This document shows, in pieces, positions 6,588-11,438 of a stretch of 11,438 bases of DNA. A model generated the notes under the pieces. That model searched no databases. It saw nothing but the letters and a program-made list of their open reading frames with translations, and was not told the DNA's origin. Both the position numbers and the translations under genes were made by a program. The stretch's first letter is position 1. Every line of letters starts with the position of its first letter. Source of the DNA: an uncultured Hymenobacter sp. (GTDB lineage Bacteria > Bacteroidota > Bacteroidia > Cytophagales > Hymenobacteraceae); contig CALMOO010000830.1 in NCBI GenBank assembly GCA_937871705.1, positions 1 to 11,438 on the forward strand, in the 5' to 3' direction.

Positions 6588-7034
6588 CTACAGCGTAACC
6601 ACTTTGCCACCAGCTTTTTCGATAGCTTCTTGAGCTGATTTCGAGAAAGCATGAGCGTGTACTTCCAAAGCAGTGGTTACTTCGCCACGACCCAGGATTT
6701 TAATTTTAGCGTTTTTAGACACCAAACCAGCTTCGACAAAATAGCCTTCGCTCATCGTCGTATTGCTGTTCGTTTCGAGTAAGCTCTGGAGCACGTCTAA
6801 GTTAATGCCCTTGTACTCGATACGATTAATATTCTTAAAGCCGAACTTAGGAACACGACGCTGTAAAGGCATCTGGCCACCTTCGAAGCCGGATTTACGC
6901 TTATAACCTGAACGTGACTTAGCACCTTTGTGACCACGGGTTGCGGTACCACCGCCGCCCGAGCCCTCACCACGGCCAAGGCGCTTGTTATTGCGCGTCG
7001 AGCCAGCGGCGGGTTTTAGATTGGAAAGATTCAT
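6588..7034 (-). CDS. rplO: 50S ribosomal protein L15 (uL15)
   Basis: L15 is a late-assembly protein whose long N-terminal arm penetrates 23S rRNA. The 148 residues start MNLSNLKPAAGSTRNNKRLG and carry the Gly/Arg/Lys-rich arm with GRGEGSGGGGTATRGHKGAK (21-40) and FEGGQMPLQRRVPKFGF. The globular C-terminal part has KILGRGEVTTALEVHAHAFS. It lies 15 bases after rpmD and 16 before secY. No Shine-Dalgarno sequence precedes the ATG. Confidence 0.97.
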   Translation of the reverse strand: MNLSNLKPAAGSTRNNKRLGRGEGSGGGGTATRGHKGAKSRSGYKRKSGFEGGQMPLQRRVPKFGFKNINRIEYKGINLDVLQSLLETNSNTTMSEGYFVEAGLVSKNAKIKILGRGEVTTALEVHAHAFSKSAQEAIEKAGGKVVTL

Positions 7035-7049
7035 GATTGAGATAAACGC

Positions 7050-7229
7050 TTACAGTTCAGTTACTTCCAGCAGGTGCTGAATCGACTTGACCATGCCCAG
7101 GATGCTGGGGTTGGCTTCGTGCGTAGCAACGCTATTCATTTTATTGAGGCCGAGGGCCTCCACGGTACGCTTCTGACGCTCGGGGCGGTCGATGGCGCTG
7201 CGCACGAGCTTTACTTGAATCTGTGGCAT
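7050..7229 (-). CDS. rpmD: 50S ribosomal protein L30 (uL30)
   Basis: The 59-residue protein binds 23S rRNA on the solvent side of the large subunit. It starts MPQIQVKLVRSAIDRPERQK, followed by RTVEALGLNKMNSVATHE and GMVKSIQHLLEV, the normal L30 fold and length. The open frame extends upstream to an ATG at 7283, but that would overlap the end of rpsE by 47 bases and add 18 residues unrelated to L30, so I chose the ATG at 7229, 7 bases after the rpsE stop. Confidence 0.96.
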   Translation of the reverse strand: MPQIQVKLVRSAIDRPERQKRTVEALGLNKMNSVATHEANPSILGMVKSIQHLLEVTEL

Positions 7230-7236
7230 GGTCAAC

Positions 7237-7851
7237 TTAACCGTTAAATACGCGAGCGAGAGAAATGCCGCGCGCCTGAGCAATTTGCATCGGGTCGCGC
7301 ATCTTGGCTAGGGCAGCAAAGGTAGCCTTTACTACGTTGTGGGGGTTCGACGAGCCTTTCGACTTAGCCAGTACATCTTTGATACCAGCCGATTCGAACA
7401 CGGCACGCATGGCACCACCGGCGATTACGCCCGTACCAGCCGCAGCGGGCTGCACGAGTACGAAACCTCCGCCGTAGCGGCCTTCCATTACGTGGGGAAC
7501 GGTGTGCTTATAGAGCGGCACTTTCACCACGTTTTTGCGAGCGTCGTCAATGCCTTTGGCAATGGCGTCGGTTACTTCGTTAGCTTTGCCCAGGCCGTAG
7601 CCTACATTGCCTTTGCCATCGCCTACCACTACGATAGCCGAGAAGCTGAAGCGACGACCACCTTTCACCACTTTGGCTACACGGTTGATTGCTACTACTT
7701 TCTCTTTGAAGTCCGAATCACCCTGCACTGAGCTATCGTTGCCGCGGCCACCGCGGTCGTTGCCGCGACGGTCATTGCCACCTCGGTTGTTGCCACCGCG
7801 GTCGTTTCCACCAGGAGCACCACCACGGTTATTGTTATTATACTCTGCCAT
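7237..7851 (-). CDS. rpsE: 30S ribosomal protein S5 (uS5) with RGG/ND-repeat N-terminal tail
   Basis: S5 lies at the mRNA entry channel of the 30S subunit and contributes to decoding accuracy. The conserved part (about 48-204) has FKEKVVAINRVAKVVKGGRR, FSFSAIVVVGDGKGNVGYGL and the C-terminal GSSNPHNVVKATFAALAKM. Residues about 5-41 are an added tail of short repeats of Asn, Gly, Arg and Asp, such as RGGNDRRGNDRGGRGND, making the protein 204 residues against 166 in E. coli. The tail should be disordered and resembles RNA-binding RGG segments; Hymenobacter-like S5 proteins carry similar tails (from memory). It starts 5 bases after rplR. Confidence 0.97.
   Translation of the reverse strand: MAEYNNNNRGGAPGGNDRGGNNRGGNDRRGNDRGGRGNDSSVQGDSDFKEKVVAINRVAKVVKGGRRFSFSAIVVVGDGKGNVGYGLGKANEVTDAIAKGIDDARKNVVKVPLYKHTVPHVMEGRYGGGFVLVQPAAAGTGVIAGGAMRAVFESAGIKDVLAKSKGSSNPHNVVKATFAALAKMRDPMQIAQARGISLARVFNG
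7729..7839 (-). repeat. Low-complexity repeat coding the S5 N-terminal tail
   Basis: Short imperfect tandem units such as CCACCGCGGTCGTTGCC on the plus strand encode the repeated RGGND/RGGNN units of the S5 tail. The repeat is in frame, and unit length is a multiple of three, so expansion or contraction would change tail length without breaking rpsE. Confidence 0.7.
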
Positions 7852-7856
7852 GATGC

Positions 7857-8207
7857 TTAGAAATTGAGGCCGCCTTCGCGGGCTCCTTCAGCTAGTGATT
7901 TAATACGACCGTGATAGAGGTAGCCCGAGCGGTCGAATACCACTTTCGTGATACCAGCCTCCTGCGCCTTAGCGGCGATTTCGCGGCCAACGGCGGCGGC
8001 TAGAGCCACCCCGTTACCACCTTCGGCGGTTACCTTTTTCGACGAAGCGGCAGCCAGCGTGCGGCCAGCCGAATCGTCGATAATCTGGGCGTAGATGCCT
8101 GTGTTGGAACGGAACACCGACAGGCGCGGGCGCTCCGATGTACCGGACACTTTCGTGCGGATGATGCGCTGAATGCGCTTCCGGCGAGTTGCTTTATCGA
8201 AAGCCAT
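7857..8207 (-). CDS. rplR: 50S ribosomal protein L18 (uL18)
   Basis: L18 binds 5S rRNA and fixes it to the central protuberance with L5. The 116 residues show the basic N-terminus FDKATRRKRIQRIIRTKVSG, the family block ERPRLSVFRSNTGIYAQIID and the C-terminal FDRSGYLYHGRIKSLAEGAR followed by EGGLNF. Length is standard. It lies 9 bases after rplF and 5 before rpsE. Its partner L5 (rplE), usually three genes upstream, is not in this window. Confidence 0.98.
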   Translation of the reverse strand: MAFDKATRRKRIQRIIRTKVSGTSERPRLSVFRSNTGIYAQIIDDSAGRTLAAASSKKVTAEGGNGVALAAAVGREIAAKAQEAGITKVVFDRSGYLYHGRIKSLAEGAREGGLNF

Positions 8208-8216
8208 GATACTAGA

Positions 8217-8774
8217 TTACTTTTTAGCGGCAGTCTTGCCGGCTTTACGACGAACGATTTCACCCACGAAGCGCACACCCTTGCCTTTGTAAGGCTCGAC
8301 CTTCCGCAACGAGCGGATTTTAGCGGCTACCTGACCAATAAGCTGTTTATCGATGCTATTCAAGGTTACAATAGGGTTTTTACCTTTCTCGGTAACGGCG
8401 GTAGCCTTTACTTCGGGCGGCAAGGCCAGGTACACGTTATGCGAATAGCCAAGCGACAATTCCAACGACGAGCCAGCTAGAGTAGCTTTGTAACCTACGC
8501 CTACGAGCTCAAGCTTGTGCTCGTAGCCAGTATTAACGCCGGTAATCATGTTGTTGATGAGCGAGCGATACAGGCCGTGCATGGCTTTGTGGCGCTTCTG
8601 CTCCGTAGGGCGGGTTACCACTACATTACCGTCTTCCATAGCTACCACGATGTCGCGGTCTACAGCCTGGGTTAAAGTACCTTTCGGACCTTTCACCGTT
8701 ACGGTATTCTCGTTGTCGACCGATACCTGCACGCCAGCGGGCAGTGCAATCGGCAGTTTACCAATGCGGGACAT
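8217..8774 (-). CDS. rplF: 50S ribosomal protein L6 (uL6)
   Basis: L6 sits at the base of the L7/L12 stalk next to the sarcin-ricin loop. The 185 residues start MSRIGKLPIALPAGVQVSVD, contain TVTVKGPKGTLTQAVDRDI in the first L6 fold and GYEHKLELVGVGYKATLAG at the start of the second. They end with the signature EPYKGKGVRFVGEIVRRKAG plus a short Lys tail. It lies 21 bases after rpsH and 9 before rplR, with no visible Shine-Dalgarno motif. Confidence 0.98.
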   Translation of the reverse strand: MSRIGKLPIALPAGVQVSVDNENTVTVKGPKGTLTQAVDRDIVVAMEDGNVVVTRPTEQKRHKAMHGLYRSLINNMITGVNTGYEHKLELVGVGYKATLAGSSLELSLGYSHNVYLALPPEVKATAVTEKGKNPIVTLNSIDKQLIGQVAAKIRSLRKVEPYKGKGVRFVGEIVRRKAGKTAAKK

Positions 8775-8795
8775 ATAGATACTAGGGCTTAGCGG

Positions 8796-9194
8796 TTAGT
8801 ACACGTAGCACAGCACCTCGCCGCCCACGTTCTCGTTTTTAGCCTCCTTCTCGGTCATTACCCCTTTCGAGGTCGACAGGATGGCGATGCCCAAACCACT
8901 CAATACGCGGGGCAGGTTGTCGGCCGCGCGGTACTGACGCAGGCCGGGCGTGCTCACGCGGTCCAGCTTGGTGATAGCGGGAGCCTTCGTAGTGGGGTTG
9001 TACTTCAGGGCGATTTTAATCACACCTTGGGCCGAAGTATCATCAAACCGGTAGCTCTGAATGTAGCCCTTGTGATAGAGCACTTTCGTGATTTCCTTTT
9101 TGATGTTGCTGGCCGGGATTTCCACTACCCGGTGGTTCGCCTTGAGGGCGTTGCGCAACCGGGTGAGGTAATCGGCAATCGGGTCAGTATTCAT
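8796..9194 (-). CDS. rpsH: 30S ribosomal protein S8 (uS8), first gene of the transcription unit
   Basis: S8 binds the central domain of 16S rRNA early in 30S assembly, and in E. coli it represses the spc operon by binding its own mRNA. The 132 residues start MNTDPIADYLTRLRNALKAN and end with the signature GLGIAILSTSKGVMTEKEA then VGGEVLCYVY. What is odd is the context. rpsN and rplE normally lie directly upstream in Bacteroidota, but here a promoter-bearing gap and a dead transposase precede the gene, so rpsH opens the operon. The ATG at 9194 is preceded by ACTAA and no Shine-Dalgarno sequence. Confidence 0.98.
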   Translation of the reverse strand: MNTDPIADYLTRLRNALKANHRVVEIPASNIKKEITKVLYHKGYIQSYRFDDTSAQGVIKIALKYNPTTKAPAITKLDRVSTPGLRQYRAADNLPRVLSGLGIAILSTSKGVMTEKEAKNENVGGEVLCYVY

Positions 9195-9376
9195 TTAGTT
9201 TAAATAGGCCCTGGTTATGGGACCGCAAAGATAAGAAAATTTCGGCGCACTAGCTACTGCCGTACAACGAAATTCCAGTTAAGACTACTGGGCTCGGCTG
9301 TCGGGGCCGGCCCATGGTTTCTTTCGGCAACCTGCCAAATGAGTGGGCGAACCCACGGTGTACCTTAAGCTTTTTC
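9195..9376 (-). promoter_or_regulatory. Structured leader upstream of rpsH
   Basis: If transcription starts at the distal promoter, the rpsH mRNA has a leader of about 180 bases with three hairpins. They are GTGGG-UUCG-CCCAC (9356-9343), GGCA/TGCC (9336-9326), and a 9-bp stem, TGGGC plus CGGC pairing with GCCG plus GCCCA around a 7-base loop with one bulged A (9314-9289). None is followed by a U-tract, so they are not terminators. A r-protein autoregulatory site is plausible, because rpsH is the operon's first gene and S8 is a known repressor of spc mRNA in E. coli. I do not see a demonstrable S8 core by eye. Confidence 0.4.
9226..9233 (-). promoter_or_regulatory. Proximal -7 element (TATCTTTG) of an rpsH promoter
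   Basis: Minus-strand TATCTTTG matches the Bacteroidota -7 consensus TAnnTTTG exactly and lies 32 bases before the rpsH ATG. No TTG occurs at the right spacing: the nearest, at 9267-9265, is 31 bases away, beyond the usual 17-23. It may be a weak or alternative promoter. Confidence 0.45.
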
Positions 9377-9382
9377 GGGGTG

Positions 9383-9414
9383 CAAAGGTAGCAGGAAGTC
9401 TGGCACTTATGCAA
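9383..9414 (-). promoter_or_regulatory. Distal Bacteroidota-type promoter of the rpsH operon
   Basis: On the minus strand TTG (9414-9412) and TACCTTTG (9390-9383) are separated by 21 bases, matching the TTG-N17-23-TAnnTTTG consensus in both elements. The expected start is near 9376, which gives rpsH a leader of about 180 bases. The -33 element lies about 20 bases from the left edge of the transposase remnant, so the promoter may postdate or abut the rearrangement. Confidence 0.6.
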
Positions 9415-9432
9415 GGGCCGATGGCAAGTTTA

Positions 9433-9704
9433 TACAAAACTCCTTTGTTAGCCTGCCTTACCCCATCCTTTTTGACCCATTATCTTCAAATTATAATACT
9501 ATGCTGGATTCCGCTGGGCAAGCTGAGGCAAAACGCCTATCGGACGCTTCAACAGCTCGTTTCGCCACGAATTACTCGATGCCCACTTGTTTCGCTCGCT
9601 GGCCCATATGCGCCAGTTCGTGGACGAGTAGCTACACAACTACAATACTCAACGGTCATACCATACTAAGCCTTGAACTCTATGCTCTCATCGAATACAA
9701 ATAA
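9433..9704 (+). pseudogene. Decayed IS3-family transposase fragment (OrfB, DDE domain C-terminal half)
   Basis: Two frames together spell the end of an IS3-type integrase domain. Frame one (to about 9540) reads TPSFLTHYLQ, where families have DNGPEFxSxxLQ, then WIPLGKLRQNAY for WIQPGKPxQNAY. An apparent 2-base loss near 9540 shifts to IGRFNSSFRHELLDAHLF and SLAHMRQFVDE. A TAG at 9629 follows where Trp is usual, then LHNYNTQRS for the usual HDYNTQRPH. A last shifted segment ends ALIEYK at the TAA at 9702. The second catalytic Asp is lost and the catalytic Glu of IERFN has become Gly, so it is dead. The 5' part and the IS ends are missing or unrecognised. Boundaries are approximate. Confidence 0.78.
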
Positions 9705-9990
9705 TCTGCTCAAGCGCTGATTTGGTTCATCTAATAAGGAAGCGTACGAATCAACTGGGCTGAGACCTTGATTTTTCAGGATTCGCCCTAAATTTTAGGA
9801 CACCGCTTAGGTGGCAACAGTAAATTTGTGGCCGTGATAACAGGTTCCTAAGCGAAGTTCCATTTCACTGGCGGAACAGCGCTCAACCCAGTAGCCAACT
9901 GTCCAGATACGGGTTCTAATCCGTGTTTACATCCGAAATCACGTTTTTTTGACCACCCAGGGCTACCCGCCCCTTACGATAAGGCTCCCT
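9705..9990. other. Unassigned gap between the transposase remnant and purE; probable junction
   Basis: No gene is recognised here. There is a perfect 8-base inverted repeat CGCTTAGG (9804-9811) / CCTAAGCG (9847-9854) and a CCTAAA-T-TTTAGG palindrome at 9787-9799. Either could be the remains of an insertion-sequence end, but I cannot match them. Base composition changes from A+T-rich on the left to G+C-rich after about 9950, so a phylogenetic or assembly junction probably lies inside. A minus-strand open stretch (about 9670-9790) looks like chance. A possible purE -10 (TACGAT, 9975-9980) lacks a well-spaced -35. Confidence 0.4.
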
Positions 9991-10524
9991 ATGAGTACCC
10001 TCTCCACCTCCGAAGCCCACAGTCTCAGCGCTACCCCGGGTAAGCCATTGGTCGGCGTTGTCATGGGTTCCAGCAGCGACTGGGACACCATGCAACATGC
10101 TGTGCAGATTCTCTCGGACTTTGGCGTAGCCCACGAAGCGCGTGTGGTATCAGCCCACCGCATGCCCGACGACTTGTTTACTTATGCCGAACAAGCCAGC
10201 CCGCGCGGCTTGCAGGCCATTATCGCTGGTGCCGGGGGGGCTGCCCACCTGCCAGGTATGCTGGCCGCCAAAACCACGCTGCCTGTGTTGGGGGTACCGG
10301 TGGCCAGTCGCTATCTGCAGGGGGTAGACTCACTATACAGCATCGTGCAAATGCCCAAAGGCATACCGGTGGCCACGTTTGCGATTGGCACGGCTGGGGC
10401 GGCCAATGCCGCGCTGTTCGCGGTCAGCCTATTAGCCCTGCATGACCCTGACCTGGCGACTAAGCTGCAGGCCTTTCGTGCCGAACAAACCGAAGCCGCT
10501 CGCGCCATGACGCTGCCAATATGA
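9991..10524 (+). CDS. purE: N5-carboxyaminoimidazole ribonucleotide mutase, class I PurE
   Basis: PurE converts N5-CAIR, made by PurK, to CAIR in purine synthesis. The 177 residues contain VGVVMGSSSDWDTM (21-34), the catalytic SAHRMPD (54-60, H56), IIAGAGGAAHLPGMLAAKT (77-95) and GVDSLYSIVQMPKGIPVATF (111-130). An upstream in-frame TTG at 9949 would add 14 poor residues. I preferred the ATG at 9991, which has AAGG six bases before it; conserved sequence begins near residue 19. The details (VASRYLQGVDSLYSIVQMPKG, AIGTAGAANAALFAVS) match Burkholderiales PurE. Bacteroidota PurE usually has SSNSIDGWDSVLSILQMP at this place (from memory). It overlaps purK by 4 bases. Confidence 0.96.
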   Translation: MSTLSTSEAHSLSATPGKPLVGVVMGSSSDWDTMQHAVQILSDFGVAHEARVVSAHRMPDDLFTYAEQASPRGLQAIIAGAGGAAHLPGMLAAKTTLPVLGVPVASRYLQGVDSLYSIVQMPKGIPVATFAIGTAGAANAALFAVSLLALHDPDLATKLQAFRAEQTEAARAMTLPI

Positions 10525-11438
10525 ATGCCGATAGTCACGTTGCAGACATGAACCCTGTTTTTCCGGGCAGTATAGATGCCGCTGGCCAAAAGGCCACGCT
10601 AGGCGTAGTGGGCGGCGGCCAGTTAGGCCGGATGTTTGTGCACGCCGCCCAGCGCCTGGGTTACTTCACCGCCGTGCTGGAGCCCGACGCGCAAAGCCCA
10701 GCCGGGCAGGTGAGTCACTACCATATCCAGACCGACTACAACGACCCGACCGGGCTAGCGCAATTGGCCCACCTGTGCCAGGCCATCACCACCGAGTTTG
10801 AAAACGTGCCGGCCCAGGCCCTGCAAACGTTGGCGCTGACCCGGCCCGTGGCGCCCAGCGCGGCCGTTGTAGGCATTGCCCAAAACCGCATCGAGGAAAA
10901 AGCCCATTTCACAGCTTGCGCTGAACTATCGGGGGTGAATTGCGCGCCCTATGCGGTGATAGAAACACCGACCCAATTGCAGACCGTGCAGGACAACCGA
11001 GCGAGTTTGCTACCCGGCATCTTAAAAACCGCACGTATGGGCTACGACGGTAAGGGCCAAGTCCGCATCAAGACCACCGATGGGCTAGCTACTGCCTGGG
11101 CGGAGCTTGGCAGCGTGGCCTGCGTGCTGGAAAAGATGCTGCCGCTAATCGCCGAGTGTTCGGTGCTGGTGGCCCGCGGCTGGGACGGGCAGGTCGTCAG
11201 CTTCGCTCCGCAGCGCAACGTGCACGTCGACGGTATCTTGGCCGTGACCCACGCCTACGAAGGCAATATGCCCTTGACCCTGGCCGATAGAGCCCGCGAT
11301 GCGGCCATTTCCATCGCGCATCATCTGGACTATGTCGGGGTGCTGTGCGTCGAGTTTTTTGTGGTGGAAAACGGCAGTGAGCACGGTGGCTTGTTAGTCA
11401 ACGAGATGGCTCCGCGCCCGCACAATAGTGGCCACTAC
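10521..11438 (+). CDS. purK: N5-carboxyaminoimidazole ribonucleotide synthase PurK, 3' end cut by window
   Basis: PurK is an ATP-grasp enzyme that carboxylates AIR with bicarbonate and ATP to give N5-CAIR for PurE. The 306 visible residues show the nucleotide/AIR-binding GVVGGGQLGRMFVHAAQRLG (28-47), TTEFENVPA (90-98), ILKTARMGYDGKGQVRIKT (167-185), CVLEKMLPL (201-209), YVGVLCVEFFVV (271-282) and the metal/ATP site LLVNEMAPRPHNSGHY (291-306), where the window ends. The C-terminal domain (normally some 80-100 residues) is missing only because of the window edge. The ATG overlaps the purE stop as ATGA, indicating coupling; a second ATG at 10548 is also possible, since similarity starts near residue 25. 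The sequence resembles Comamonadaceae PurK closely, and the DNA is G+C-rich. Confidence 0.95.
   Translation, partial: MNADSHVADMNPVFPGSIDAAGQKATLGVVGGGQLGRMFVHAAQRLGYFTAVLEPDAQSPAGQVSHYHIQTDYNDPTGLAQLAHLCQAITTEFENVPAQALQTLALTRPVAPSAAVVGIAQNRIEEKAHFTACAELSGVNCAPYAVIETPTQLQTVQDNRASLLPGILKTARMGYDGKGQVRIKTTDGLATAWAELGSVACVLEKMLPLIAECSVLVARGWDGQVVSFAPQRNVHVDGILAVTHAYEGNMPLTLADRARDAAISIAHHLDYVGVLCVEFFVVENGSEHGGLLVNEMAPRPHNSGHY

Noticed and set aside
7230..7283. Longer rpmD start at 7283
   Set aside because: It would overlap the end of rpsE by 47 bases and add residues foreign to L30; the ATG at 7229 fits the family length.
9343..9669. A 108-codon plus-strand open frame upstream of purE
   Set aside because: Only its middle (about 9433-9540) resembles a protein, namely the frameshifted IS3 transposase. 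The beginning overlaps the rpsH promoter and leader, and the end is out of the transposase frame.
9670..9866. Minus-strand open stretch with two stops (ELRLGTCYHGHKF, NLGRILKNQGLSP)
   Set aside because: It is short, interrupted and not recognised as any family; chance cannot be excluded.
9905..9935. tRNA T-arm-like sequence (ACGG-GTTCTAAT-CCGT)
   Set aside because: The loop lacks the conserved purine, the stem is only 4 bp, and no anticodon, D-arm or acceptor stem can be folded around it.
9949..9980. Sigma-70-like promoter TTGACC...TACGAT before purE
   Set aside because: The spacer is 20 bases, longer than the usual 16-18, and no better -35 is present.
9949..9990. TTG start giving a longer PurE
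   Set aside because: The 14 extra residues are not PurE-like and the ATG at 9991 has an AAGG at suitable spacing.

Overview
The window is best read as a Bacteroidota genome fragment, probably Cytophagales and Hymenobacter-like. The evidence is the sequence of the ribosomal proteins (especially S5 with an Asn/Gly/Arg/Asp-rich N-terminal tail and L17 with an acidic C-terminal tail), promoter motifs of the TTG...TAnnTTTG type, and a general lack of Shine-Dalgarno sequences before the genes. The genus-level guess is inference from memory of family sequences; no search was run.

Layout, with most genes on the minus strand. 1-318 is the N-terminal part of an ECF sigma factor running off the left edge, with its own promoter at about 344-373. 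514-544 is a strong intrinsic terminator closing the ribosomal operon. 567-9194 is one long minus-strand translation operon. In transcription order it reads rpsH, rplF, rplR, rpsE, rpmD, rplO, secY, map, infA, rpmJ, rpsM, rpsK, rpsD, rpoA, rplQ (the distal spc plus alpha operons). The spc half is tightly packed, with gaps of 5-23 bases. The alpha half has gaps of 88-190 bases, most of them containing hairpins, including a 15-bp hairpin plus U-tract between rpoA and rplQ. Together the genes supply ribosomal proteins, initiation factor IF-1, methionine aminopeptidase, the SecY channel and the RNA polymerase alpha subunit.

The operon begins abruptly at rpsH. The genes that normally precede it (rpsN, rplE, rplX, rplN and the S10 cluster) are absent. 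In their place is a 796-base gene-free stretch (9195-9990). It holds two promoter motifs facing rpsH, a leader with stable hairpins, and a dead fragment of an IS3-family transposase (about 9433-9704), followed by unassigned DNA.

9991-11438 carries purE and the first 306 codons of purK on the plus strand, overlapping by 4 bases. Their proteins read like Burkholderiales (Comamonadaceae-type) enzymes rather than Bacteroidota ones, and the DNA is clearly richer in G+C. The right end is therefore either horizontally acquired or joined by a chimeric assembly. The most interesting observations are this cross-phylum junction, the broken spc operon with a substitute promoter and structured leader, and the hairpin-rich alpha-operon gaps. 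I found no defence system, CRISPR array, tRNA, rRNA or clearly novel multigene system.
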